From assembly GCA_964539665.1 (NCBI GenBank), contig CAZIKB010000012.1, positions 1 through 64,000 of the forward strand: 64,000 nt of DNA, in the 5' to 3' direction. Below are positions 16,295 to 24,381 of this stretch, piece after piece. Each line of letters begins with the position of its first letter. Positions within the stretch are counted from its first letter, which is position 1. A program made the position numbers and the translations under genes. The stretch comes from CAZIKB01 sp964539665. GTDB taxonomy: Bacteria > Zhuqueibacterota > Zhuqueibacteria > Oceanimicrobiales > Oceanimicrobiaceae. A model generated the notes under the pieces. That model saw only the letters and a list, made by a program, of their open reading frames with translations, was not told where the DNA came from and searched no databases.

Positions 16295-17080
16295 ATGTTT
16301 ATTCCAATTCTTGCTTACCATAAAATTCATAACAATTTTGATTTAGGTATTACTCGAATATCGCCTGATCAGTTTGAAAACCAAATAAAGTATTTATTTC
16401 AAAGTGGATTTCAAACCATTTCACTATATGAATATATAAAAAATAAAACTTATGACGAGAAGAAAATCATTATCACATTTGATGACGGTTATGAGTCTGT
16501 ATTTGAGCACGCTTTTCCTGTTTTATCTAAATATAAATTTACAGCAACTCTTTTTGTTATTACAGAGTTTATCGGGAAATTGAATAAATGGGATTATAAT
16601 TCTGGCATAATAAAATCACGGCACTGCAATTGGGAACAAATCCAAAGATTAATTTCAGCAGGGTGGGAGATAGGCTCACACACAACTTCTCATCGAAGTC
16701 TGACAACGCTTGCTAAGCAGAAAATTTGGTATGAATTAAAAAATTCAAAAAATTTATTAGAGAATAAAATCCAAAAGCCTGTTAATGTAATATCTTATCC
16801 ATTTGGAAAATTTGATCATCGCGTTATTGAGTGTGCAAAAAAGGCCGGGTACCTCGCAGGCTGCACTTTAGGTTACAACTATCCCCAAAGTGAGATTTTT
16901 CCTTATGCATTGTTCAGACGCGGAGTATATTTATTTGAACCTCTAAAGTTATTTAAAGTAAAACTTCAAAATAACAGATGGTCCCACTGCGATGATATCA
17001 AGCAGAAATTCATTACATTTTGTTCGCAAGGCTCAATATTGTTTCAACATTTAAGATCAAATGAAAAACAACTTGATTAA
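16295..17080 (+). CDS. Polysaccharide deacetylase (NodB homology domain)
   Basis: 261 aa; a carbohydrate esterase family 4 domain fills most of the protein. The first motif TFDDGYES is at ~61-68 with both Asp residues, the zinc-binding His motif GSHTTSH is at ~127-133, and YPFGKFD follows at ~168. Members remove acetyl groups from peptidoglycan or other N-acetylglucosamine polymers. I see no signal peptide or membrane helix; the protein starts directly with FIPILAYHKI, so it may act on a lipid-linked or cytoplasmic substrate, or the N-terminus is short. In Bacillus ylxY, also a deacetylase homologue, lies beside pnpA, as here. No strong SD before the ATG. Confidence 0.85.
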   Translation: MFIPILAYHKIHNNFDLGITRISPDQFENQIKYLFQSGFQTISLYEYIKNKTYDEKKIIITFDDGYESVFEHAFPVLSKYKFTATLFVITEFIGKLNKWDYNSGIIKSRHCNWEQIQRLISAGWEIGSHTTSHRSLTTLAKQKIWYELKNSKNLLENKIQKPVNVISYPFGKFDHRVIECAKKAGYLAGCTLGYNYPQSEIFPYALFRRGVYLFEPLKLFKVKLQNNRWSHCDDIKQKFITFCSQGSILFQHLRSNEKQLD

Positions 17081-17116
17081 TTAAATTATTATGTTATATT
17101 TTTCTAATAATAGTCA

Positions 17117-17133
17117 TTGATAACTTCTATCAA
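17117..17133 (+). promoter_or_regulatory. Dyad upstream of the MerR-family gene (possible operator)
   Basis: TTGATA-ACTTC-TATCAA, a perfect 6-5-6 dyad ending 15 bp before the ATG. It could bind the regulator encoded next to it. No matching second copy was noticed. Confidence 0.3.
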
Positions 17134-17148
17134 GCTTTTTCATTATTC

Positions 17149-17505
17149 ATGAAAGAATTAAACATAAAAAAGCTTTATTATTCCATTAGCGAGGTTAGCA
17201 AAATGACGACATTAAAACCGTATGTTTTAAGATATTGGGAAGGAGAATTTGCTGAACTCAAACCTGCAAAGAATAGAGCAGGCAATCGAATATATAGAAG
17301 CAATGACATAAAGATAGTACTCTTAATTAGGAAATTGCTTTATACGGATAAATATACAATTGAAGGTGCGAAACAAAAATTAAATATGTTAATTACAAAT
17401 AATAATCAACAGTTAGATTTTGCTTTCCACAAGAATATTGAAACTATTATTGTCAGTATTAAAGAGGAATTAGTCAAAATATTAAAAATATTAGAGACAA
17501 AATAA
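17149..17505 (+). CDS. MerR-family transcriptional regulator
   Basis: 118 aa. The winged helix-turn-helix of the MerR family occupies ~10-80: YSISEVSKMTTLKPYVLRYW, then a wing with NRAGNRIYRSNDI. The rest is a short coiled-coil tail without effector-binding Cys residues, so it is not a metal sensor. In many proteobacteria an uncharacterised MerR protein of this size lies just before a tRNA-Pro gene (the ihfA-merR-tRNA-Pro order, from memory), and here tRNA-Pro starts 33 bp later. Target and ligand are unknown. An upstream dyad may be its operator. Confidence 0.85.
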   Translation: MKELNIKKLYYSISEVSKMTTLKPYVLRYWEGEFAELKPAKNRAGNRIYRSNDIKIVLLIRKLLYTDKYTIEGAKQKLNMLITNNNQQLDFAFHKNIETIIVSIKEELVKILKILETK

Positions 17506-17538
17506 GCGACCAATAAAACTATCAAAAAAGTAGAACAT

Positions 17539-17614
<76 letters not shown>

Positions 17615-17632
17615 TAATCTATTAATTGGAAA

Positions 17633-17660
17633 AGGGTAGAGGAATTCTACTCTTTTTTTA
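17633..17660 (+). terminator. Intrinsic terminator after tRNA-Pro(GGG)
   Basis: AGGGTAGA (17633-17640) pairs with TCTACTCT (17646-17653), with one G-U pair and a GGAAT loop, and a T-run follows. It lies 20 bp after the tRNA and just before the glycosyltransferase start, which rules out the longer N-terminus of that gene. Confidence 0.75.
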
Positions 17661-17667
17661 TATCAGA

Positions 17668-18345
17668 ATGGAAAAATGTAACATTAGTGCTTTAATCCCG
17701 GCATACAATGCAGAAAAAACAATAAAGTTAGTCATTGGTGAATTGAAAAGCATTTCAGAAGTCGCCAATATAATTGTAGTTAACGACGGTTCCAGCGATA
17801 ACACTAAAAATATTGTTACAAACCTAGAAACATTTTATCTTGAACATGAAGGGAATCTTGGCAAGGGAGCCGCATTGAAGACGGGCTTTAAAAAAGCACT
17901 GGAATTGAATACAAATGTTATTGTAACTTTAGATGCCGATTGTCAACACAAACCAAAAGAATTAATTAAACTTATCGATGAATTACTAAAAAGAAAATTA
18001 GATTTAGTTATTGGCTCAAGATTATCAAATACAAAAGAAATGCCGTTTCACCGACTTGTAAGTAATAGGGTTACATCAAAACTCATTTCCTGGAGGGTAG
18101 GGCTGGACATTTCCGATAGCCAGTCAGGTTTCAGAGCGATTAGGACTAAAGTATTGAAGAATATTAATTTGCAGTCGAATAGATATGAATTGGAATCTGA
18201 ACTTTTAATTAAAGCCGCATTATTTGGTTTTAAAATTGGATTTACAAATATTAAAACTATTTATCCAAAAAACCAACCGAGTTCAATTAAATTTACGGAT
18301 ATCTTACGATTTGTATTAGTATATATAAAAAGTTTTACTTGGTAG
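17668..18345 (+). CDS. Family 2 glycosyltransferase (dolichyl-phosphate mannosyltransferase-like)
   Basis: About 225 aa from ATG 17668. A longer reading from TTG 17626 would translate the tRNA terminator. The GT-A fold starts with ALIPAYNAEKTI, then VVNDGSSDNT (~36-45) and the metal-binding LDADCQH (~84-90). GSRLSNTKEMPFHRLVSNR is typical of the DPM1/DPG-synthase branch. There are no membrane helices, so it probably works at the cytoplasmic face, moving a sugar from a nucleotide donor to polyprenyl phosphate or a related acceptor. It lies 13 bp before a DedA-like gene that may share its transcript. Substrate unknown. Confidence 0.88.
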   Translation: MEKCNISALIPAYNAEKTIKLVIGELKSISEVANIIVVNDGSSDNTKNIVTNLETFYLEHEGNLGKGAALKTGFKKALELNTNVIVTLDADCQHKPKELIKLIDELLKRKLDLVIGSRLSNTKEMPFHRLVSNRVTSKLISWRVGLDISDSQSGFRAIRTKVLKNINLQSNRYELESELLIKAALFGFKIGFTNIKTIYPKNQPSSIKFTDILRFVLVYIKSFTW

Positions 18346-18357
18346 GGATTGAGTGTT

Positions 18358-19029
18358 ATGGACATAACAACTACAGGGACGCCTGAGCAACCATCAGCAG
18401 TAGAATCTCAGAAAAGAAATATTGTCAGAAAATTGTATGATTGGGTTTTACATTGGGCTGAAACTCCTTATGGCACATATGCATTGTTTTTATTAGCGTT
18501 TATGGAGTCTTCAATATTTCCAATTCCCCCTGATGCACTTTTAATTGCTTTGATACTTGGCGTAAGAGCTAAAGCGTTTAAATTTGCATTAAATTGCACT
18601 ATAGCATCTCTACTTGGTGCAATACTGGGATATGGCATAGGGTATTTTGTTTGGTGGAATGAAATTAATGAATTTTCAACGGTAGCATTATTTTTTTTAG
18701 AAAACGTACCTGGTTTTACTGAACACGCATTTTTCAGAATACAGGATTTATATGAGAAATGGAATTTTTGGATTATTTTTACAGCGGGTTTTACTCCACT
18801 GCCATATAAGGTATTTACAATTTCGGCTGGCGCTTTTCATATTAATTTATTTATGTTTCTTATCGCCTCGATTGTAGGCAGAGCTGGTCGTTTTTTTATT
18901 GTAGCTCTTTTAATTTGGAAATTTGGGGATAATATTAAGAACTTTATGGATAAATATTTTAATCTGCTGGCAATATTATTTACAGTATTACTAATTGGAG
19001 GATTCATAGTAATCAAATATCTTATATAG
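18358..19029 (+). CDS. DedA/VTT-domain membrane protein (YqaA-like)
   Basis: From ATG 18358, with AGGGA 9 bp upstream, the protein has 223 aa. A Gln/Glu-rich cytoplasmic start is followed by the VTT (SNARE-associated) domain with about five hydrophobic segments. The marker FMESSIFPIPPDALLIAL is near ~48-65, and the FTPLPYKVFTISAGAF block is near 145-160. Proteins of this superfamily move lipids or lipid carriers across membranes; DedA members recycle undecaprenyl phosphate. The neighbouring polyprenyl-type glycosyltransferase fits that theme, but a shared pathway is inference. Confidence 0.85.
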   Translation: MDITTTGTPEQPSAVESQKRNIVRKLYDWVLHWAETPYGTYALFLLAFMESSIFPIPPDALLIALILGVRAKAFKFALNCTIASLLGAILGYGIGYFVWWNEINEFSTVALFFLENVPGFTEHAFFRIQDLYEKWNFWIIFTAGFTPLPYKVFTISAGAFHINLFMFLIASIVGRAGRFFIVALLIWKFGDNIKNFMDKYFNLLAILFTVLLIGGFIVIKYLI

Positions 19030-19042
19030 CAATGATATTTTT

Positions 19043-19117
19043 CGGGGCGTAGCGCAGTCCGGTCAGCGCGCCACGTTCGGGACGTGGAAGTCCCCGGTTC
19101 GAATCCGGGCGCCCCGA
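19043..19117 (+). tRNA. tRNA-Pro (anticodon CGG)
   Basis: Acceptor CGGGGCG/CGCCCCG and D arm match the tRNA-Pro at 17539 almost base for base. The anticodon stem CCACG/CGTGG encloses loop TTCGGGA, giving anticodon CGG. The T arm is CCCGG/CCGGG around TTCGAAT. Discriminator A at 19117, no encoded CCA. Reads CCG. No clear terminator was seen after it. Confidence 0.95.
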
Positions 19118-19186
19118 CTATAAACAGGTAGGGTGAATATAGAATAATTGCAAGTTTACATAATATATGTTATGCGCTTTATTATA

Positions 19187-20560
19187 TCACCTGTAGTTGT
19201 TTAGGATTGCTTCTGATTTCATTTTTAATGGGCTTTTAATGGGCGTTGCAATAACCTCTTTTAAGTAGCTTATTGCGCTATTTTTATCTTTATTTTTATC
19301 GTGTGCTATTGCTAAATAATATTTAGCAAGCAAATTATTCGAATTGAGTTTCACTGCTTTTTCTAAATGTGAAATCGCATCGTCGTATTTTTGCTGTTGA
19401 ATTAAATGCTTACCTAAAAGTGAATATGTTAGACTATCAAATTTACCCAATTTGTGAACTCTGTTCAGGCAATCAAATGCATCCTTTCCCTTGTCTAAAT
19501 AGTCATAAACAATCGCTAATTCCTTATAATACAATGCTTTATTCGAGTTTACATTGATGGCTTTTTGAAATGCCTCAGCTGCTTTTGATATTTCACCATT
19601 TCTTAAAAATGATTCTCCTAAAGAAAACCAAACAAAATCATCCTGTGGTTTATAATTTAAATAAGCGCTATACATCTGAATAGATTTTTCATAATCTGTA
19701 TATAAGAATGCCCTGTAACCTTCCTGGTATAGGTTTTCAAAATTCATTGAATCTATTTCCCCTGAAAATTGAACATCACTTTTAATGGGTATTGAAATCA
19801 TGGCTCGTTTTGCATGATTAGCCAATTGTCCCGTTGAATCAATCTCAATAACTTTTTTGAAGTAATGATTTGCCTTTTCCACTTCTCCTTTAATTGAATA
19901 GATTTTTCCTATACCAAAATGTGCCCTCATTTCATTTGGTGAGAGTTCCAGAGTCTTCAAAAACATTTTTATACCTTCGTCGTACCTTTTTAAGATGCTA
20001 TAAACAGCTCCGAGATTTAAATAGGCCAGCGAATGATTTGGGCAGAAATTTATGCTCTCTTTTAAATAAAGTTCTGCATGCTCAAATTGCCGTAATTTTA
20101 AATAAACCGTTCCTAAAATTAAATAAGCTCTATAATAAATTGGACATAAATTAATTGCACTTTTTAAGTTTTCAATAGACTCTTTATAGTTTTTAATTTC
20201 AAAAAATGCAATCCCTAAATTGAAAGAATAATCAGGATCGGTCGAATTCAAAGAAATGGCTTTTATCCAATTATTAACTGCTTCGACATAGTTTTTATTT
20301 TTTGCTTGCAGTAATGCAACTTTATGAAAACCTTCAGCACGCGGATCTTGTTTTGGTGGAACCCAGTTTAATTTTGCTTTTGACTTTTTCGGAATGATTT
20401 CAAGCTTTCCTGCTCCTCCCCCATATTTTTTTAAGAAAAACTGTTTTACAATTTTCCCGCTGTCACTCTCATTATTTAATGTAGCTAATTCTCCGCTTAA
20501 AGAATCAAATTCATCAAATTTTATAATAACGGAGAATTGTTTATTTAGAGATGTTTCCAC
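19187..20560 (-). CDS. Soluble TPR-repeat protein
   Basis: 457 aa from a GTG start. An unrecognised ~75-residue N-terminus precedes an array of roughly ten TPR units. Examples are NWIKAISLNSTDPDYSFNLG, AYLNLGAVYSILKRYDEG and AAEAFQKAINVNSNKALYY. There is no signal peptide or membrane helix, so it is probably cytoplasmic. Such arrays scaffold protein complexes; no partner can be named. It is transcribed away from csrA with a 218-bp gap holding no other gene, and converges on tRNA-Pro(CGG). Confidence 0.75.
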   Translation of the reverse strand: METSLNKQFSVIIKFDEFDSLSGELATLNNESDSGKIVKQFFLKKYGGGAGKLEIIPKKSKAKLNWVPPKQDPRAEGFHKVALLQAKNKNYVEAVNNWIKAISLNSTDPDYSFNLGIAFFEIKNYKESIENLKSAINLCPIYYRAYLILGTVYLKLRQFEHAELYLKESINFCPNHSLAYLNLGAVYSILKRYDEGIKMFLKTLELSPNEMRAHFGIGKIYSIKGEVEKANHYFKKVIEIDSTGQLANHAKRAMISIPIKSDVQFSGEIDSMNFENLYQEGYRAFLYTDYEKSIQMYSAYLNYKPQDDFVWFSLGESFLRNGEISKAAEAFQKAINVNSNKALYYKELAIVYDYLDKGKDAFDCLNRVHKLGKFDSLTYSLLGKHLIQQQKYDDAISHLEKAVKLNSNNLLAKYYLAIAHDKNKDKNSAISYLKEVIATPIKSPLKMKSEAILNNYR

Positions 20561-20778
20561 AGAAAAAGATTATTTAAAATATTATAATTGTAATTTATTA
20601 GGTGAAATATTAATAATATTCTGGTACAAAATCAAGATATTTAAGCGCCGATTGTCTAAAATAAGCGAGATGATGTTATGTTACTTGAAGAGGTAATTTA
20701 GAAGAAAGATTAATAATAGTGCTACAAAAGTCGAAATATAATATTTGTATTTACTCTAAATATTTATTTAACTAATAT

Positions 20779-21000
20779 TTAAGGGTCGATTTTCTTTTCT
20801 TCCTCTGTTTTTTTAGTTGTAGACAGTGCTTTTTTATTTTCTTGTTGAATTCGATCGTAAATCTCTCCTCTAAAAATACTGATTTCAGTCGGAGCCTCAA
20901 TTCCTAATCTAATTTGTTTTCCATGAATATCAACAACCTTAATCACTATGTCATCTGCAATTATTATAGTTTCACCTAACTTCCTTGTCAGGACCAACAT
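20779..21000 (-). CDS. csrA: Carbon storage regulator CsrA
   Basis: 73 aa with the full CsrA fold: MLVLTRKLGETIIIADDI, then VDIHGKQIRLGIEAP and the helix FRGEIYDRIQQEN. The RNA-contact residues L4/R6 and the R-L-G-I segment are present. The dimer binds GGA motifs in mRNA leaders and blocks or activates translation; in many flagellated bacteria it controls flagellin with FliW. It stands where csrA closes the flagellar hook gene run in other bacteria, but no fliW, flgK or flgL is nearby. A very AT-rich 179-bp region precedes it. Confidence 0.96.
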   Translation of the reverse strand: MLVLTRKLGETIIIADDIVIKVVDIHGKQIRLGIEAPTEISIFRGEIYDRIQQENKKALSTTKKTEEEKKIDP

Positions 21001-21179
21001 GATATATTCCTTAATTTTATGTTATTATTAATCTTACTTTTCTGTATTTTATTCATCTACTTAACTCAGTTTTGTATTAATTATTTTTTCTAATTATAAG
21101 TATTATTATTTTAAGATTCAAGTGAATTAGTATAAAATTTAATTTTTAATCTGGTGTATAAAATGTTGAACATAATCAA

Positions 21180-21623
21180 TTACGAATTATAAATAGTAAT
21201 AAGACATGTAAAAATCTGAGCATATACTTCTTTTAAAAATGCTTTATCAATCTCTTCTTGTGCAGTAGTAACTCTTATAATATTGGGGCCGTTTATATTT
21301 GCAATATACTCCTTAAATCCAGATTTTAATAAACATCGTTTGACATGAATTAATGAGATTTCACTAGACTCTCCAGGAGGCGGCGCTACACCAATTAATA
21401 CAGCAGACAATTGTACTTTTATCATACTATCAGCAACTACTACATAGCCAATATCACCTAATTTAATTGAAGGCCCAACAACGACTGCCTGTGATTTTAA
21501 GTTTATTGATAGTTTCGCATTAGAATCTAAATTTCCTTTTTGAGAGTGTCCAATTCCTAAATTGAAGAATACGACCACCCAAATGTAAAAAACAAATAAT
21601 TTTGCATTTTTATTAATAATCAT
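21180..21623 (-). CDS. flgA: FlgA-like P-ring assembly protein, C-terminally truncated
   Basis: ATG 21623 is preced by GGGAGG with good spacing; an upstream in-frame ATG at 21647 has no such support. The 147 aa have a signal peptide (VFYIWVVVFFNLGI...). One SAF-like block follows: KLGDIGYVVVADS near 61-73, then IGVAPPPGES near 86-95, with the family's aPpPG element. Normal FlgA (~220-300 aa) continues with a second beta-clip domain, missing here; the protein ends in an unrelated short tail (FTCLITIYNS). FlgA is the periplasmic chaperone for P-ring protein FlgI, which is absent. The call rests on short motifs plus its place between fliA and csrA. Probably a decayed gene. Confidence 0.6.
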   Translation of the reverse strand: MIINKNAKLFVFYIWVVVFFNLGIGHSQKGNLDSNAKLSINLKSQAVVVGPSIKLGDIGYVVVADSMIKVQLSAVLIGVAPPPGESSEISLIHVKRCLLKSGFKEYIANINGPNIIRVTTAQEEIDKAFLKEVYAQIFTCLITIYNS

Positions 21624-21655
21624 GGAATAACCTCCCATAAAACTCATTTAAATAC

Positions 21656-22714
21656 CTAATTATGAATATCTATAATGTTAGCTTCACCGTAATATTTCTG
21701 TATAACGGGTTTCGAAATCTGATTAAACTTTTGAATAATATTGAAGATTCTTTTGGCGTTTGACTCAATAATATCCAACTTCTTTGATAGGTTATCTGAA
21801 AGACTATTCTCATCCCTTCGGATTAATTGCAGATTTCCCAAAATAGGGGTTAATGGATTATTAATTTGGTGGTTTATCGTTGCGAGTGATTCTGTGATAG
21901 CTTCAAGTCTTTTTCTTTCGACTAATTCTTTTTCTAATCTCTTTTGATCAGATAAATCTTGCCCAACAACAAGCAAACCAAGTATTTCATCTTTAAAATT
22001 TTTCAAATGTGAAAATGTCATTCCAATAGGAATAATTTTCCTAGTTTTTGAAGTAATCTTAAATTCTTCTTGAACTAACGGTGTTGTTGGCGTAATTCGA
22101 TTTAAAATGTCTTTATAGATATTTTCAGAGCTTAACAACAAATTCAATGGCTTACCGCGTAAATTATCAGTAAAATATCCAAGAATTTCCTCAACGGCCT
22201 TGCTTATAAACGTTATATTGCCTCGACAATCTGTAGTAATTATGATAACCGGGCAGCTGGCGATTAAATTTTCCAAGAAATTCTTACTTTTTACAATGGC
22301 GGCATTTAATTCAATATTTCGAATTTTTATTGCATTTGTTACAAATGTATTTTCAATTATATTTAATAACTCTCTGTGCCCAAAAGGTTTTTCAAGGTAA
22401 GCGTTTAATCCTGATTCCAGCAAGGATTTAATATCGTCTTGTGTGTGAGATACACCAGTTAACATAATAACCGGGATATTTCTATATTCCTGGTATTTTG
22501 AAATATTCATGAAGTCTTTGAAAGTCTGAGTACCATTTTTGTCCGGCATCATAAAATCTAGTATTATGATATCTGGATTTTCAGTTATAATTTTATTGAG
22601 ACCTTCACCTCCACCATAAGCGGAAATACAATGATACCCCGCTTTATTCATAATTATGCGAACTTGTTCGTGAATATCCCTATCATCATCAATGAGTAAT
22701 ATCTTTTTCTCCAT
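21656..22714 (-). CDS. REC-PAS-DHp signalling protein lacking a kinase ATPase domain
   Basis: 352 aa. An N-terminal receiver (KILLIDDDRDIHEQ, phospho-Asp in IIILDFMMPD, Lys in YLEKPFGH) spans ~1-120. A PAS domain follows at ~140-255 (ITTDCRGNITFISKAVEEILGY). The histidine-kinase dimerisation helices have the H-box NHQINNPLTP with His near 282. The chain ends ~50 residues after that pair with no N, G1 or G2 box, so it cannot bind ATP as a normal kinase. It may act as a phosphotransfer hub or be a truncated kinase. It overlaps the GAF gene upstream by 26 bp and is followed by flgA 32 bp later. Cytoplasmic. Confidence 0.82.
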   Translation of the reverse strand: MEKKILLIDDDRDIHEQVRIIMNKAGYHCISAYGGGEGLNKIITENPDIIILDFMMPDKNGTQTFKDFMNISKYQEYRNIPVIMLTGVSHTQDDIKSLLESGLNAYLEKPFGHRELLNIIENTFVTNAIKIRNIELNAAIVKSKNFLENLIASCPVIIITTDCRGNITFISKAVEEILGYFTDNLRGKPLNLLLSSENIYKDILNRITPTTPLVQEEFKITSKTRKIIPIGMTFSHLKNFKDEILGLLVVGQDLSDQKRLEKELVERKRLEAITESLATINHQINNPLTPILGNLQLIRRDENSLSDNLSKKLDIIESNAKRIFNIIQKFNQISKPVIQKYYGEANIIDIHN

Positions 22715-23129
22715 CAGAAATATAATTTAAATACCTTCGGTTATAAATTTTTCGTGATATTTCCTTGCATAAATTTTCAATTTTGGTCATTTTCTGCTCT
22801 TGAAAAGCATCAGGGAAGACATGCCCTAAATTGAGAACTCCGACCACTTTATTATTAATTTCAAGCGGCATTGATAAATATGATCTTATTGGATTCAGAC
22901 CATGCCTGCTTCCTCGATGAATATCAGGCAAATAAATGACCTTGCCTTTTTGGGCAACCCAAGCCGATAGACCATTTCCCATCGGAAAATTAACTTTACC
23001 GATAAAATCAATGCCTTCGCCTATTGTGGCTACCTCTCTTAGATTTTTATTCTCATTTTCAAGTAAAAATAAACTGCCTGATTCGCAGTCTACTTGTTGA
23101 TTTAATTCTTTCATAAAATCATCAAACAT
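22689..23129 (-). CDS. GAF-domain protein
   Basis: 146 aa, nearly all one GAF domain: SGSLFLLENENKNLREVATI, then GLSAWVAQKGKVIYLPDI and SYLSMPLEINNKVVGVLNLG, the usual GAF strand pattern. GAF domains bind small molecules or cyclic nucleotides and often feed kinases. The 26-bp overlap with the REC-PAS-DHp gene suggests the two proteins are made together and may interact. No output domain of its own. Ligand unknown. Confidence 0.82.
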   Translation of the reverse strand: MFDDFMKELNQQVDCESGSLFLLENENKNLREVATIGEGIDFIGKVNFPMGNGLSAWVAQKGKVIYLPDIHRGSRHGLNPIRSYLSMPLEINNKVVGVLNLGHVFPDAFQEQKMTKIENLCKEISRKIYNRRYLNYISDGEKDITH

Positions 23130-23262
23130 TGAATCACTTGCCTTTTCTTCTATAACATGTTTTCTCTGTTTTTTCGAAAACTATGGCTGTATCCATCTCA
23201 TACCATCCACTTATGCAATTTTAACAAACAAATAAATTAATATACTAAAGGTTTTACAGTCT

Positions 23263-24027
23263 TTAGTTTAGAACTTCCAAAGCAAGCGCAGATTTTAAAC
23301 TGCCAATAGCCTTACTGTGAATTTGAGATACTCTGGATTCTGTAATATTCAAAACTTGTCCAATTTCCTTTAGAGTGAGTTCCTCATAATAATATAAAGC
23401 CATAACAATTTTTTCCTGCTCATTCAGATTTTCGATGGCCTGAATTAGAAGTCCATTGAGCTCTTCATGTTCTAAACATCGGTGAGGATTATCTGATTGA
23501 GGGTTTTCCAGGAGATCATACATTGAGGGGGCATTCTCATTTTCCACTACACGACTTCCATCTAAAGAAAGTAAAGAAGCTTTTGAAACTTCACGCAAAA
23601 CGCCGCCATATTCTTCGATTTCCATGTTCAGCTCACTGGCAATCTCCTGACTACTCGCAGCACGTCCTAGTTCTTTCTCTAATCGTGCATTCACTTTTTC
23701 AACCATCCTTGCTTTAGACCGTAGGGATCTTGGCGCCCAATCCAAAGTTCTGAGTTCATCTAAAATTGCTCCCTTAATGCGTGGTAGTACAAAAGTTTCA
23801 AATTTAACTCCCTGTTCAGGATTATACCGATCAAGAGCCCCGATCAGCCCCATGACTCCAGCGCTTAATAGGTCGTTATAATCAACACATGTCGGAAGAG
23901 AAAACATCATTTTTCCAGCCACATACTTTACTAAGGGCATATATTTAATTAACAATTTTTCTCTTATTTGTAAATTCCCATTCCTGGAATATTCTTTCCA
24001 TAGATTATAATTATATGAGGCCTTCAT
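23263..24027 (-). CDS. fliA: RNA polymerase sigma factor FliA (sigma-28)
   Basis: 254 aa with the FliA arrangement. Region 2 has YMPLVKYVAGKM and DYNDLLSAGVMGLIGALDRY, then the family-specific RIKGAILDELRTLDWAPRS (~84-102). Region 3 is present, and region 4 has EKIVMALYYYEELTLKEIG and a C-terminal helix-turn-helix. Sigma-28 transcribes late flagellar and chemotaxis genes. No flagellar structural gene or FlgM anti-sigma is found in the window. A sigma-54 promoter ~105-120 bp upstream, and the NtrC-type activator next door, suggest the usual hierarchy of sigma-54 above sigma-28. It may now serve a non-flagellar regulon. Confidence 0.93.
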   Translation of the reverse strand: MKASYNYNLWKEYSRNGNLQIREKLLIKYMPLVKYVAGKMMFSLPTCVDYNDLLSAGVMGLIGALDRYNPEQGVKFETFVLPRIKGAILDELRTLDWAPRSLRSKARMVEKVNARLEKELGRAASSQEIASELNMEIEEYGGVLREVSKASLLSLDGSRVVENENAPSMYDLLENPQSDNPHRCLEHEELNGLLIQAIENLNEQEKIVMALYYYEELTLKEIGQVLNITESRVSQIHSKAIGSLKSALALEVLN

Positions 24028-24381
24028 AATAATAGCTCCAAATGATATATATTTTAATCAAACTTTGAACAGGTTTATCCACTTAGAAAAGCAGTTGCTT
24101 TATACCCATTATTCTGGATGATTTTGAAATTCGCAACATCTGTGCCAACAATGGGCATAATTAATATTGTGAAATTTCAAACAGAGGCAGATGGTGAGAG
24201 GAGCTGCTAATTACAATAATATAATGAGAGATGTTGAATTAAATTATTGGGTTAGTAAGATGGTGAGTTTAAAATCAAAATTTAATTTTTATATTCCAAA
24301 GCATGTCACTTCATATTGATATATTTTTTAGTATAATATTTTAGGGAACAATTTGCCTATTGGTAGCCAGAATTTTCCTAC
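24028..24381. other. 354-bp intergenic region between fliA and the NtrC-type gene
   Basis: No gene seen. It holds the sigma-54-type promoter of fliA and, 23 bp upstream of it, a perfect palindrome TGAAATTTCA (24170-24179) that could be an activator site. The rest is AT-rich; no clear terminator of the activator gene is visible. Confidence 0.6.
24133..24147 (-). promoter_or_regulatory. Sigma-54 (RpoN) promoter upstream of fliA
   Basis: On the minus strand TGGCAC-AGATG-TTGC matches the -24/-12 consensus TGGCAC-N5-TTGC at every defined base. The start would be near 24121, about 94 bp from the fliA ATG. Confidence 0.8.

Noticed and set aside
17626..17667. N-terminal extension of the glycosyltransferase
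   Set aside because: It lies in the intrinsic terminator of tRNA-Pro(GGG) and is not conserved in kind.
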